The notes: generated by a model not told the origin, from the sequence alone. A stretch of 56,660 nt of DNA from Rubrivivax sp. (GCA_024641965.1 JAHECC010000003.1:19273-75932); one strand, 5' to 3'. Numbered from the stretch's first letter, positions 35,016-44,663 are shown. Numbers and translations are program-made.

Positions 35016-36473
35016 TCAGCGCCGCCAGAACTGCGGCGTGAACAGCACCATCACCGCCAGCAGTTCGAGCCGGCCGAGCAGCATGCCAAAGGTGCAGACC
35101 CAGGTCTGGAAGTCGCTCAGGCTGCCGTAGTTGACGGCCGGGCCGACCTCGCCCAAGCCCGGTCCGATGTTGTTGACGCAGGCGATCACCGCAGTGAATG
35201 CCGTGACCACGTCCAGGTCACTGAACAGCAGCAGCATCGTCAGGCTCACCAGCGTGGCACCGTACATCATCATGTAGGCCACGGTGTTCTGCAGCACGCG
35301 CCGGCTCACCACCTGCCCGCCCATGACCACCGGCTTGACCACGTTGGGGTGCACGATGCGCACCAGCTCGTACATCGACTGCTTCAGCAGCAGCAGCATG
35401 CGCACCATCTTGATGCCGCCACCGGTGGAGCCTGCACAGGTGGCGAAGCAGCCCAGCAGGATCATCAGCAGCGAGGCGAACAGCGGCCACTGTGCATAGT
35501 CCTGCGAGGCATAGCCAGTGGTCGTGCCGATGGACACCACGTGGAAGACCGTGTGGCGCAGTGCCTCGAGGTAGGTGTCGTAGTGGCCGAAGTAGCGCAC
35601 GTAGGCCGAGATCAACACGATCGCGCCGACGATGACGATGACGAAGGCGCGTGCCTCGACGTTGCGCCACAGCACACGGAGCGAGCGCTGGCGCCAGGCC
35701 AGGAAATACACCGCCACGCTGACGCCAGCCAGCATCATGAAGAACACCGCCACGGCCTCGATGCGCGGCGAGTTCCAGTAGCCGAAGCTGGCGTCGTGCG
35801 ACGAGAAGCCGCCCAGCCCCATGGTCGTGCACATGTGCATGAAGGCATCGGCCCAGCTCATGCCGGCGAGGTGATAGGCGAAGAAGCACAGCAGCGAGAA
35901 GCTGAAGTAGATCACCCAAAGCCCGCGCGCCGTCTCGGCGATGCGCGGCGTGAGCTTGGCGTCTTTCATCGGCCCGGCCATCTCGGTCTTGAACAGCTGC
36001 GCGCCGCCCACGCCCAGCAGCGGCAGGATGGCCACCGCCAGCACGATGATGCCCAGCCCGCCGACCCACATCAGGAAGCAGCGCCAGACGTTGACCGACT
36101 GCGGCAGCTGGTCCAGCCCGGTGAGCACCGTCGCGCCAGTGGCGGTGAAGCCCGACATGGCCTCGAAGTAGGCGTCGGTGACGCTCAGGCCGGGAATTGC
36201 CAGCAGCAGCGGCAGCGCGGCGAAGGCCGGCAGCACCAGCCAGGTCAGCGCCACCAGGATGAAGCCGTCGCGAGGCAGCAGCTCGCGACGGAAGCGGCGC
36301 GTCGCCAGGCTGAGCGCCAGGCCGGCACCAAAGGTCACGGCGATGGCGATGAGGAAAGGTCTTTCCGCCTGGTCATGCTCGGTCAGCGCAAAGCCCAGTG
36401 GCACGACCATCAGCAGCGCGAACAGCACCACCATGCGGCCCACCAGGGCAATGACAGCCAGCGGCGTATTCAT
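35016..36473 (-). CDS. trkH: Trk-type potassium transporter membrane subunit
   Basis: A 485-residue inner-membrane protein of the TrkH/KtrB superfamily. Four pore loops with the selectivity-filter glycines are visible: SGFTATGATVL, TMGLGGFSSHD, SIGTTTGYASQD and VNNIGPGLGEVGP. CAGSTGGGIKMVRMLLL marks the segment after the third repeat. It passes K+ and is gated by the cytoplasmic TrkA ring. It lies three bases downstream of trkA on the same strand, so both subunits are made from one transcript, an arrangement less common than the unlinked genes of E. coli. The protein is of normal length and all expected helices are present. Confidence 0.94.
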   Translation of the reverse strand: MNTPLAVIALVGRMVVLFALLMVVPLGFALTEHDQAERPFLIAIAVTFGAGLALSLATRRFRRELLPRDGFILVALTWLVLPAFAALPLLLAIPGLSVTDAYFEAMSGFTATGATVLTGLDQLPQSVNVWRCFLMWVGGLGIIVLAVAILPLLGVGGAQLFKTEMAGPMKDAKLTPRIAETARGLWVIYFSFSLLCFFAYHLAGMSWADAFMHMCTTMGLGGFSSHDASFGYWNSPRIEAVAVFFMMLAGVSVAVYFLAWRQRSLRVLWRNVEARAFVIVIVGAIVLISAYVRYFGHYDTYLEALRHTVFHVVSIGTTTGYASQDYAQWPLFASLLMILLGCFATCAGSTGGGIKMVRMLLLLKQSMYELVRIVHPNVVKPVVMGGQVVSRRVLQNTVAYMMMYGATLVSLTMLLLFSDLDVVTAFTAVIACVNNIGPGLGEVGPAVNYGSLSDFQTWVCTFGMLLGRLELLAVMVLFTPQFWRR

Positions 36474-36476
36474 CGA

Positions 36477-37901
36477 TCAGAAGAACGTCGCGCTGACCTG
36501 GAACATCTTCTCCACCTGGCGCACCATGCGTTTGCGCGGCACGAACACGATGACATGGTCGCCGCTGCGGATCACCGTGTCGTGGTGCGGAATGATGACT
36601 TCCTTGGCCGGCTTCAGGTCGGCCCCCGGTCCTTCGCGCACGATCGCGCCGATCTGCGCACCGGCCGGCAGCTCGAGTTCGTCGATGCGCCGCCCGACCA
36701 CCTTGGAGCTCTTCTGGTCGCCGCGCACCACCGCCTCCAGCGCCTCGGCGTCGCCGCGACGCAGGCTGTACACCGCCGCCACGTCGCCGCGCCGCACATG
36801 CGCCAGCAGTTCGCCGATGATGGTCTGCGACGGCGACACCGCGATGTCGATCTGCGTGCCCTGCCCCTGCACCAGGTCGGCGTAGGCGCGGCGGTTGATC
36901 AGCGCCAGCACACGCTGCGCACCCATGCGCTTGGCCAGCAGGCAGGACATGATGTTGTCCTCGTCGTCGCTGGTCAGCGCCAGGAACAGGTCGGTGTCCT
37001 GCACGCCCTCGTTTTCGAGCAGTTCCTCGTCGGTGCTGTCGCCGCGCAACACCAGCGAGTGGCTGGGCAGCTGTGTCGTCAGGTACTCGCAGCGCGCCAC
37101 GTCGGCATCGATGATCTTCACGTGGCACTCGCGCGCGATCTGCCGCGCCAGGCGCAGGCCGACACGCCCGCCGCCGGCGATCATCACGCGCTTGACCGGC
37201 TCGCTGCGCGCATGCAGCGCATCGAGCACGCGCCGGATGTGCTTGTTGGCGGCCAGCACGAAGAGTTCGTCGCCGAGTTCGATGCGCGTGCTGCCGTTGC
37301 AGATCACGCGCCGGTCGATGCCCAGCGGATCGCGCCGGTAGATGGCGACGATGCGCATCGGCAGTCCGGGCACCAGCTGCGGCAGGTCGGAGATGACGTG
37401 GTGCACCATCGGCCCGCCTTCCATCGCGCGCACCGCGATCAGGCTGACGCGGCTTTCCGAGAATTCCAGCACCTGCAGCGCCTCGGGGTACTGGATCAGC
37501 TTGCGGATGTAGGTGGTCAGGCTCTCCTCGGGGCAGATCACCTCGTCGACGGCGAAGCCGGCCTTGCCCATCAACTCGCTGCCGTCGCTGAACTCGGGAC
37601 TGCGCACGCGCGCGATGCGCGTCTGGATGTTGAACAGCTCGTGCGCGATCTTGCAGGCCACCAGGTTGGTCTCGTCCATCGGTGCGCAGGCGATGAGCAT
37701 GTCCGCATCCTCGGCGCCGGCCTCGCGCAGCACCGACGGCTGGATGCCATTGCCGACCACGCCGCGCAGGTCCAGCCGGTCCTGCAACACCGCCAGCCTT
37801 TCGGGGTGGGTGTCGATGACGGTGATGTCGTTCTGCTCCGACACCAGGCTCTCGGCCACGCTCTCGCCGACTCGGCCGGCGCCCAGGATCAGGATCTTCA
37901 T
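36477..37901 (-). CDS. trkA: Trk system potassium transporter regulatory subunit TrkA
   Basis: A 474-residue cytoplasmic protein with two RCK halves. The first NAD-binding Rossmann motif is GAGRVG at residues 7-12 and the second GGGRVG at 243-248. Each is followed by an RCK C-terminal subdomain; residues 370-470 include RIDELELPAGAQIGAIVREG and DHVIVFVPRKRMVRQVEKMF. Acidic residues at the ends of beta-2 strands (IDTHPE, IIDADV) bind the nucleotide. It forms the gating ring on TrkH and senses NAD(H)/ATP. It is the first of the trkA-trkH pair. Confidence 0.95.
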   Translation of the reverse strand: MKILILGAGRVGESVAESLVSEQNDITVIDTHPERLAVLQDRLDLRGVVGNGIQPSVLREAGAEDADMLIACAPMDETNLVACKIAHELFNIQTRIARVRSPEFSDGSELMGKAGFAVDEVICPEESLTTYIRKLIQYPEALQVLEFSESRVSLIAVRAMEGGPMVHHVISDLPQLVPGLPMRIVAIYRRDPLGIDRRVICNGSTRIELGDELFVLAANKHIRRVLDALHARSEPVKRVMIAGGGRVGLRLARQIARECHVKIIDADVARCEYLTTQLPSHSLVLRGDSTDEELLENEGVQDTDLFLALTSDDEDNIMSCLLAKRMGAQRVLALINRRAYADLVQGQGTQIDIAVSPSQTIIGELLAHVRRGDVAAVYSLRRGDAEALEAVVRGDQKSSKVVGRRIDELELPAGAQIGAIVREGPGADLKPAKEVIIPHHDTVIRSGDHVIVFVPRKRMVRQVEKMFQVSATFF

Positions 37902-37910
37902 GTCGAGCGA

Positions 37911-39152
37911 TTATGGCTTTGGCAGGTCGGCCGAGGCCACCTTCACATTGCTGCGCGACGTGAGCCTCGCCGCAACTGCGTTGTCGGCGCGTGCGGCCAT
38001 CGCGCTGCAAGCCGCGGCGGCCAGCGACACCAGCGCCGCCGCCCAGAACACCGCGCCCAGGCCCAGCTGCTCGCTCAGCAGCCCGCCGGCCAGTCCACCG
38101 AGCACGCCGGGAATGCCGTAGCCGAGCACCGAATACAAGGCCGAGCCGCGCGCGCGCAGTTCGTCCGGAAAGTGGCGCGCGATCAGCCCCGTGCAGGCCA
38201 TGTGCTGTGCCGCGAAGGTGATGCAATGCAGCACCTGTGCCAGCAGCAGCAGAGCGGCCACGCCGCCGAAGGCCGCGGTCGCCGCAAAGCGCAGCGCGCT
38301 GGCCAGCGCGGCCAGCACCAGCCAGTGGTGCATGTCCAGTCGCGCGAAGAAGCGGCCGGCGACGGCGAAGAACACGATCTCCGCGCCCACCGCCACGGCC
38401 CACAGCGCACCGACCCAGACTTTGGCATAGCCCAGCTCGGCCAGGTACAGCGAGAAAAAGGCATACAAGGCGGAGTGCGCCAGCACCGTGAGCATCACGC
38501 CGGCGAAGAACCAGATCACCGCGGGACGCCGCAGCACCGGCCACACCAATGCACGCACCGGCGCTTGCGGTGACGATTCGGCCGTGGCGTTCAGCCGCCA
38601 GGTTGCCACCACCAACAGCACCATCAGCACGAAGCACAACAGCGGCAGCACGGCGATGCCAGCGCCTTGCAGCACCACGCCGGACAGCAGCACCGAAGCC
38701 ACGAAACCGATCGAGCCCCACAGGCGCACGCGGCCATAGCGGTGCGCGTCCAGCCCGGTACCGTCGTGCAGGTGCTTGAGCAGCAGCGTCTCGGCGATTG
38801 GCGTGACCGCGCCGTTGGCCAGGAACAGCACTGCCATCACCAGCGCCAGCGGCCACACGCCGGCGTCGCGCACCCACCACAGCGCGCCGGCCGCGAGCGC
38901 ACTGATGGCAGCGGCCAGGCGAAGCAGCGCCACGCGCCGGCCGCCGTGGTCGGCAAGCCAGCCCCAGCCGTAGGGTGCGACGATGCGCGTCCAGCTCTGC
39001 AGCGCGGCGAAGGCGCCGATGGCCAGCGTGGAATAGCCGAGCTGGCTGAGCCACAGTGGCGAATAGGGCATGAACAGGCCGTTGAAGCCGAAATAGCACA
39101 GCCACAGCGCAGCAAAGGGCGCCGCTCGAAACGGCGCGGCCTCGGCCTTCAC
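37911..39152 (-). CDS. MFS transporter of the HcaT/LacY-like type
   Basis: A 413-residue membrane protein with twelve hydrophobic segments. The N-terminus PFAALWLCYFGFNGLFMPYS and PLWLSQLGYSTLAIGAFAA resemble the HcaT (3-phenylpropionate) group of MFS proteins; YGWGWLADHGGRR gives the motif A loop between helices 2 and 3. A substrate cannot be read. The start ATG at 39152 follows the chorismate synthase stop by ten bases, and it is upstream of trkA by nine bases, so aroC, this gene, trkA and trkH may form one transcript of unrelated functions. Confidence 0.82.
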   Translation of the reverse strand: MKAEAAPFRAAPFAALWLCYFGFNGLFMPYSPLWLSQLGYSTLAIGAFAALQSWTRIVAPYGWGWLADHGGRRVALLRLAAAISALAAGALWWVRDAGVWPLALVMAVLFLANGAVTPIAETLLLKHLHDGTGLDAHRYGRVRLWGSIGFVASVLLSGVVLQGAGIAVLPLLCFVLMVLLVVATWRLNATAESSPQAPVRALVWPVLRRPAVIWFFAGVMLTVLAHSALYAFFSLYLAELGYAKVWVGALWAVAVGAEIVFFAVAGRFFARLDMHHWLVLAALASALRFAATAAFGGVAALLLLAQVLHCITFAAQHMACTGLIARHFPDELRARGSALYSVLGYGIPGVLGGLAGGLLSEQLGLGAVFWAAALVSLAAAACSAMAARADNAVAARLTSRSNVKVASADLPKP

Positions 39153-39162
39153 CTGCCGGCTC

Positions 39163-40269
39163 TCACGCGTCGGCGATTGCGCCCGGAATCGGCGGCAGCG
39201 GCGCTTGCACGTCGCCGCACTGCGCGCGGTGGCGCAGCGCGTGGTCCATCACCACCAGCGCCAGCAGCGCTTCGGCGATCGGCGTGGCGCGGATGCCGAC
39301 ACAGGGGTCGTGCCGGCCGAAGGTCTCGACCACCGTCGGCCGCCCCGCGCGGTCGATCGAGTCGCGCGGGATGCGGATCGAGCTGGTCGGCTTGATGGCG
39401 ATGCTCACCACCAGCTCCTGGCCGGTCGAAATGCCGCCGAGCACGCCGCCGGCATGGTTGCTGCGAAAGCCCTTCGGCGTCAGTTCATCACCGTGCTCGC
39501 TGCCCTTTTGCGTGACGCAGCCGAAACCGGCGCCGATCTCCACGCCCTTGACCGCGTTCAGACCCATCATCGCGTGGGCGATGTCGGCATCGAGCTTGTC
39601 GAACAGCGGCGCGCCCAGGCCCGCCGGCATGCCGCGCGCGGTGACGGTCAGGCGCGCGCCGCAGGAATCGCCGGCCTTGCGCAGCGCGTCCATGTGCGCC
39701 TCGAGCTGCTCGATCTGGCTGGCGTTGGCGGCAAAGAAGGGGTTCAGCGCAATCTGCGCCTCGTCCTCGAAGCGGATCTCGACGTCGCCGATCTGCGTCA
39801 TCCAGCCGATGAAGCTCGTGCCATGCTTCTCGCGCAGCCACTTCTTGGCCACAGCGCCTGCCGCGACGGTGGGTGCGGTCAGCCGCGCCGACGCCCGCCC
39901 GCCGCCGCGCGGGTCGCGCAGGCCGTACTTCTGCCAGTACGTGTAGTCGGCGTGGCCGGGCCTGAAGGTGTCGAGGATGTTGCCGTAGTCCTTGCTGCGC
40001 TGGTCGGTGTTGCGAATCAGCAGCGCGATCGGCGTACCCGTGGTCAGCCCCTCGTACACGCCCGACAGGATCTCCACCCGGTCGGCCTCGCTGCGCTGCG
40101 TGACGTGGCGACTGGTGCCCGGACGGCGCCGGTCCAGGTCACCTTGCAGGTCGGCTTCGGCCAACGCCATGCCCGGCGGGCAGCCGTCGATGACGCAGCC
40201 GATGGCCGGGCCATGGCTTTCGCCGAAATTGGTGACGCGAAACAGTTCGCCGAGGGTGCTGCCGGACAT
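39163..40269 (-). CDS. aroC: Chorismate synthase
   Basis: A 368-residue FMN-dependent enzyme that makes chorismate from 5-enolpyruvylshikimate-3-phosphate, the last shared step to aromatic amino acids. Signatures are [20 protein letters not shown] at the N-terminus (two active-site His nearby), [32 protein letters not shown] and [15 protein letters not shown] plus IRIPRDSID. Length is that of bacterial AroC proteins. It appears to be the first or second gene of a minus-strand cluster with the MFS and trk genes downstream. Confidence 0.96.
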   Translation of the reverse strand: MSGSTLGELFRVTNFGESHGPAIGCVIDGCPPGMALAEADLQGDLDRRRPGTSRHVTQRSEADRVEILSGVYEGLTTGTPIALLIRNTDQRSKDYGNILDTFRPGHADYTYWQKYGLRDPRGGGRASARLTAPTVAAGAVAKKWLREKHGTSFIGWMTQIGDVEIRFEDEAQIALNPFFAANASQIEQLEAHMDALRKAGDSCGARLTVTARGMPAGLGAPLFDKLDADIAHAMMGLNAVKGVEIGAGFGCVTQKGSEHGDELTPKGFRSNHAGGVLGGISTGQELVVSIAIKPTSSIRIPRDSIDRAGRPTVVETFGRHDPCVGIRATPIAEALLALVVMDHALRHRAQCGDVQAPLPPIPGAIADA

Positions 40270-40332
40270 GCGCCGATTCTAGGAGCCTGGACGGACCGGC
40301 CCGAAAGCCAAGGCCGACTGTCGCCGCTTCGA

Positions 40333-41370
40333 TCAGCCGCGCGCCTGGTCGGCACCCATACCGGTCGGATCCAGTCGGCGGCCGGCCGACAGCAGCGCAT
40401 CAGTGATGCAGCGCGTCAGGTGCATCAGCTGCTGCGCTTCGATCAGACCGCGTTCGGCATGCGCCGCGACCACCTCGAGGTTGCGCTGCAGCGCGGTCAT
40501 TCGCATGCCATGGCTGCGTTCGGTGGCACTGAGACGCTCCGCGAGTTGGTGCGAGTGCAGCACTTGCGCCTGCGCGGCCTGCGCAAACTTCGGCATCGCC
40601 GTCCTGTCTTCCTGCGAAGCTGGCGTGGCCAGGGCCGCCTGCACCAACGCATGATTGCGCTGGTTCAGTGCCATCAGCCGCGCCCGCAACGCCACCAGCA
40701 CCTTCTGCGCGTGCCGCTCTTCATCCTGCAGGGCCTCCAGATCCGCCAATGCGGCCTGAGACGTCGTTGCGCAGCTGTCGAGCAGCCCGCTCGAACCCAT
40801 GACGCGGCGCGCGATCTCATCCACCGCCATCTGAATTCGCGCATGGTCGACATGCAGCCCTGGGGACAGACCGGGCTCACCCCCAGGCGCTTGCTCGTCC
40901 GGCTGCGGCGCAACGATTGCCGGCGGCGGCGGCGCCACGGTCTCGCCGGGTTCATGCACAGGAAGCTCGTCGACAGCCTCGCCGATCGCAACGCTCGGCG
41001 GCGCGATCGACAGCGCGTTCGAGGCGTCGCCGCCGACGGTCTCAGCCGCAGGCGCGTCCGAGGCGATGCCGCCAGACGCCGCCGTCGGCGCTGCCTGCCG
41101 CACCTGCTGCCGCGGCCGAGCCACCAGGTGCGCGCAGATCCAGAAATACGATGCCGCGAGCAGCAGCGGCAGCGCCGCGACGCGAGGCAGCGACGCGGGC
41201 CCCACCGCCGGCTCCAGCCAGGCCAGCACCGGCAACATCGCCATCGTCAGCAGCAACAATGCACGGCCCCAGGAACCGGCGCGGTGCAGCAGCCAAATGC
41301 CCGGCAACCAGACTTTCGATGCGTTGTCGGTAGCGGAGTCGTGGTGCGTCGGTGAGGGTGGATGGGACAT
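40333..41370 (-). CDS. Unknown membrane protein with a long coiled-coil cytoplasmic part
   Basis: A 345-residue protein starting at ATG 41370. Two hydrophobic helices lie near residues 33-55 (SWGRALLLLTMAMLPVLAWL) and 62-83 (VAALPLLLAASYFWICAHLV). A proline/alanine-rich linker (about 88-165) follows, and residues 175-335 are predicted helical and heptad-like (ARIQMAVDEIARRVMGSSGL, AALADLEALQDEERHAQKVL, HSHQLAERLSATERSHGMRM). The layout is like a chemoreceptor without the conserved signalling hairpin; that hairpin is absent. I do not recognise the family. It is encoded 63 bases upstream of aroC on the same strand and divergent from metY. Confidence 0.6.
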   Translation of the reverse strand: MSHPPSPTHHDSATDNASKVWLPGIWLLHRAGSWGRALLLLTMAMLPVLAWLEPAVGPASLPRVAALPLLLAASYFWICAHLVARPRQQVRQAAPTAASGGIASDAPAAETVGGDASNALSIAPPSVAIGEAVDELPVHEPGETVAPPPPAIVAPQPDEQAPGGEPGLSPGLHVDHARIQMAVDEIARRVMGSSGLLDSCATTSQAALADLEALQDEERHAQKVLVALRARLMALNQRNHALVQAALATPASQEDRTAMPKFAQAAQAQVLHSHQLAERLSATERSHGMRMTALQRNLEVVAAHAERGLIEAQQLMHLTRCITDALLSAGRRLDPTGMGADQARG

Positions 41371-41550
41371 TTCGGACAGGGGTGGCAACGGGACACGAAA
41401 GCGGAGAAACCGGGCTCCGGTCTCCTGCCCTGTTATCGGACCCGCCGCCCCTCACTTGAGCCGCCGGCTTCACTGCAAAGTACGGCACTGCTGCGGGCGG
41501 CGCGCCGAGGATGGAACAATGGCTGCTTCTCGACGCGTGGAGTGCTCACG

Positions 41551-42849
41551 ATGCCCGGCTATGCCGACCCCGGATTTGACACCCTGGCCCTGCACGCCGG
41601 CGCCGCGCCCGACCCCGCCACCGGGGCGCGCGCGGTGCCGATCCATCTGTCCACCAGCTTCGTCTTCGAAAGCAGCGAGCATGCGGCCAGCCTGTTCAAC
41701 ATGGAGCGCTCGGGCCATGTCTACAGCCGCATCAGCAATCCGACGAATGCGGTATTGGAAGAGCGCGTGGCCGCACTCGAAGGCGGCGCAGGTTCGATCG
41801 CCACCGCCAGCGGGCAGGCTGCCCTGCACCTGGCGATAGCGACCATCGCCGGCGCCGGTTCGCACATCGTCGCCTCGTCGGCGCTGTACGGCGGCAGCCA
41901 CAACCTGCTGCACTTCACGCTGAAGCGCTTCGGCATCGCCACCACCTTCGTCAAGCCGGGCGACATCGACGGCTGGCGCGCCGCGATCCGGCCCGAAACG
42001 CGGCTGCTGTTCGGCGAGACGCTGGGCAACCCCGGGCTGGACGTGCTCGACATCCCTACCGTCAGCGCCATCGCGCACGATGCCGGCTTGCCGTTGCTGG
42101 TGGACAGCACCTTCACCACCCCCTGGCTCATGAAGCCCTTCGAGCATGGCGCCGACCTGCTGTTCCACAGTGCCACCAAGTTCCTGTCGGGCCACGGCAC
42201 GGTGGTCGGCGGCGTGCTGGTGGACAGCGGCGGCTTCGACTGGGAGCGTTCCGGCCGCTTTCCGGAGCTGACCGAAGCCTATGAAGGTTTCCACGGCATG
42301 GTCTTCGCCGAGGAAAGCAGCGTCGGTGCCTTCCTGCTTCGCGCGCGGCGCGAAGGGCTGCGCGACTTCGGCGCCTGCATGAGCCCGCACACCGCCTGGC
42401 TGATCCTGCAAGGCATCGAGACGCTGCCGCTGCGCATGGCGCGCCATGTGGAAAACACGCGCAAGGTAGTGGACTTTCTCAGCACCCACCCGATGGTGGC
42501 CGGCGTCGGCTACCCCGAACTCGACAACCACCCGAGCCACGCGCTGGCGAAGAAACTGCTGCCACGCGGCTGCGGTTCGGTCTTCAGCTTCGACCTGAAG
42601 GGCACGCGCAAGCAAGGCCAGGCGATGATCGAGGCCTTGAAAGTGTTCTCTCACTTGGCCAACGTCGGCGACTGCCGCTCGCTCGTCATCCACCCCGCCA
42701 GCACCACGCACTTCCGCATGGACGATGCCGCGCTGGCGCAGGCCGGCATCAGTGCCGGCACGATCCGGCTGTCGATCGGCCTGGAGGATGCCGACGATCT
42801 GATCGACGACTTGAAACGCGCCTTGCGCGTGGCGGAGAAGGCGGCATGA
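41551..42849 (+). CDS. metY: O-acetylhomoserine sulfhydrylase (Cys/Met metabolism PLP enzyme)
   Basis: A 432-residue PLP enzyme of the trans-sulfuration family. The PLP Lys is Lys210 in LFHSATKFLSGHG. Other motifs are GFDTLALHAG at the N-terminus, HVYSRISNPTNAVLEERVAALEGG, and FGETLGNPGLDVLDI. The length above 420 and the GGFDWERSGRFPELTEAYEG insertion fit O-acetylhomoserine sulfhydrylases better than cystathionine gamma-synthases. It would make homocysteine from O-acetylhomoserine and sulfide. Its stop overlaps the alpha/beta-hydrolase start (ATGA). A methionine gamma-lyase activity is possible for this fold and cannot be excluded. Confidence 0.87.
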   Translation: MPGYADPGFDTLALHAGAAPDPATGARAVPIHLSTSFVFESSEHAASLFNMERSGHVYSRISNPTNAVLEERVAALEGGAGSIATASGQAALHLAIATIAGAGSHIVASSALYGGSHNLLHFTLKRFGIATTFVKPGDIDGWRAAIRPETRLLFGETLGNPGLDVLDIPTVSAIAHDAGLPLLVDSTFTTPWLMKPFEHGADLLFHSATKFLSGHGTVVGGVLVDSGGFDWERSGRFPELTEAYEGFHGMVFAEESSVGAFLLRARREGLRDFGACMSPHTAWLILQGIETLPLRMARHVENTRKVVDFLSTHPMVAGVGYPELDNHPSHALAKKLLPRGCGSVFSFDLKGTRKQGQAMIEALKVFSHLANVGDCRSLVIHPASTTHFRMDDAALAQAGISAGTIRLSIGLEDADDLIDDLKRALRVAEKAA

Positions 42850-43646
42850 AGCTCAGTGTTCAAGGCCACGATGCCTACGCCTACACCGGCGGCAAGCCCT
42901 TCGACCCAAACCTGCCCTGCGTCGTCTTCATTCACGGCGCCCTGGGCGACCACAGCCTCTGGACGCTGCTGGCGCGCTGGTGTGCACACCATGGGCACGG
43001 CGTTCTGGCCATCGACCAGCCCGGCCACGGCCGCAGCGCCGGTCCGGTGCTGGGCAGCATCGAGGCGCTGGCCGATTGGGTGCCGGCACTGCTCGACACC
43101 GTAGGGGTGCGCGAAGCCACGCTGGTCGGTCACAGCATGGGCTCGCTGATCGCGCTGGAAGTGGCTGCGCGCGCGGCGGAGCGCGTGGCCAGGCTGGTGC
43201 TGCTGGGCGCGGCTTATCCGATGAAGGTGTCCGACGTATTGCTCAAGACCGGGCACGATGCGCCGCAACGCGCCATCGACATGGTCAACGCACTGATGTT
43301 CGCGTCGATAGCCTCGAAACCCTCGTACCCCGGCCCGGGCACGTGGTTGCATGGCGCCAACCGCGCGCTGATGCGCAACACGCTGGCGGCACAGACCGCT
43401 CTGAACCTGTTCGAGCACGACTTCAGGCTGTGCGATGCCTACACCGGCGGCGCACGCGCGATGGCTCGCGTGAGCTGCCCGACCATGCTGATCGTCGGCG
43501 AGCGCGACCAGATGACGCCACCCCGAGCCACGCACGAACTGGCCACCGCATTGAGCGCACGCGTGGTCAAGGTGCCGACCGGGCACACGATGATGGCCGA
43601 GGACCCCGAGGCGGTGCTGGCGGCGCTGCGCATGGCGCTGGCGTAG
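42846..43646 (+). CDS. Alpha/beta hydrolase, translationally coupled to metY
   Basis: A 266-residue alpha/beta-hydrolase. The nucleophile elbow is GHSMGS with Ser97; Asp221 in VGERDQMTPP and His247 in PTGHTMMAE complete the triad. The oxyanion region is FIHGALGDHSLWTLLA. The ATGA overlap with metY implies co-translation. In many Burkholderiales a hydrolase of this kind follows metY; whether it acts on a sulfur-metabolism ester or is a MetX-like acyltransferase relative cannot be decided. It is shorter than true MetX, and the nucleophile motif is the hydrolase type. Confidence 0.85.
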   Translation: MKLSVQGHDAYAYTGGKPFDPNLPCVVFIHGALGDHSLWTLLARWCAHHGHGVLAIDQPGHGRSAGPVLGSIEALADWVPALLDTVGVREATLVGHSMGSLIALEVAARAAERVARLVLLGAAYPMKVSDVLLKTGHDAPQRAIDMVNALMFASIASKPSYPGPGTWLHGANRALMRNTLAAQTALNLFEHDFRLCDAYTGGARAMARVSCPTMLIVGERDQMTPPRATHELATALSARVVKVPTGHTMMAEDPEAVLAALRMALA

Positions 43647-43718
43647 ATGCGCGCGGCCCACGAACGCGGCGCAAATCGCTGCCTGCGCCACGGGAGTCGT
43701 CGGCACTGAAGGGCCAGC

Positions 43719-44663
43719 ATGTCGGCGCTTCGCTGGACCGCACTCGCACTGGCTGCAGCCCTCCTGTTCGCGGGCCTCGTCTACTGGCGCGACATGGCGC
43801 GCGCCTACGCGCGTGTGGCCACAGGCAGCCAGGTCGTGGTCACGGACTACGGTGGCATCGAATTTTCCGAAGGTGGCAGCGGCCCGGCGGTGCTGGTGGT
43901 GCATGGCAGCGGCGGCGGCTTCGATCAGGGCGAGCTGATAGCCGAGGCCGTGCTCGGCGATCGCTTTCACTGGATTGCGCCGTCACGCTTCGGCTACCTG
44001 CGTTCGAGCCTGCCCGCTGGGGCGAGCTTCGACGAACAGGCGCATGCCTATGCGCAACTGCTCGACCGGCTGGGCATCCAAAAGGTGGCGGTGCTGGCAC
44101 TGTCGCACGGCGGTCCGTCGGCGCTGCTGTTCGCGCTGCTGCATCCCGATCGGGTGTCGTCGCTGACGCTGATCTCCTGCGGTGTCGCATCGTCCGCCTC
44201 CGCCAGCCAGGCGCAGGCCAACAAGAAGGGCAATGCGCTGACCACCGTCTTCAAGCACGACCCGCTCTACTGGGCCGCCAGCACGCTGCTGCGCCCGCAG
44301 CTGATGGGATTGATGGGCGCCGACGACCAGGTCATCGCCCGGCTCACGCCGGAACAGCGCGCGCTGGTCGACCGGTTGATCGATGACATGAACCCGGTCG
44401 CACCGCGCTCGGCCGGCGTGGCGCTGGACAATCGCGCCGAACTGCCGAACCAGCGCATCGCCGCGATCCGCACGCCGACGCTGGTGCTGCACGCCGCGGA
44501 CGACACCCTGCAGCTCTTCGGCAACGCGGAATTCGCTGCCGCCACGATCCCCGGCGCGCGCCTGCTGCGCTTCGAGTCCGGCGGGCACCTGCTCATTGCC
44601 GTCGAGCAGACAGCGCTGCGCCGGGCCACGCAAGCCTTCGTCCTCGAACACGCCGAGCGGTAG
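43719..44663 (+). CDS. Alpha/beta hydrolase with N-terminal membrane anchor
   Basis: A 314-residue protein. Residues 4-23 form a hydrophobic helix (LRWTALALAAALLFAGLVYW), a membrane anchor or uncleaved signal. The hydrolase domain follows, with VLVVHGSGGGFDQGELIAEA as the oxyanion region and Ser129 in ALSHGGPS as nucleophile. This is an A-x-S-x-G rather than the usual G-x-S-x-G elbow. The acid is in LHAADDTLQLF and the His in ESGGHLLIA. It is related to, but more diverged than, the hydrolase just upstream. Substrate unknown; the anchor suggests action on the periplasmic side. A 72-base gap separates the two. Confidence 0.82.
   Translation: MSALRWTALALAAALLFAGLVYWRDMARAYARVATGSQVVVTDYGGIEFSEGGSGPAVLVVHGSGGGFDQGELIAEAVLGDRFHWIAPSRFGYLRSSLPAGASFDEQAHAYAQLLDRLGIQKVAVLALSHGGPSALLFALLHPDRVSSLTLISCGVASSASASQAQANKKGNALTTVFKHDPLYWAASTLLRPQLMGLMGADDQVIARLTPEQRALVDRLIDDMNPVAPRSAGVALDNRAELPNQRIAAIRTPTLVLHAADDTLQLFGNAEFAAATIPGARLLRFESGGHLLIAVEQTALRRATQAFVLEHAER

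Noticed and set aside
34992-38573. A 1193-codon plus-strand open frame opposite trkH, trkA and the MFS gene
   Set aside because: The translation is His/Gln/Arg-rich without any domain, while the minus strand has well-conserved trkH and trkA.
41402-41425. Hairpin (GGAG...CTCC around ACCGG/CCGGT) upstream of metY considered as a SAM or SAH riboswitch
   Set aside because: Only a simple stem is visible. The conserved cores of known SAM or SAH riboswitches could not be found in the 180-base region.
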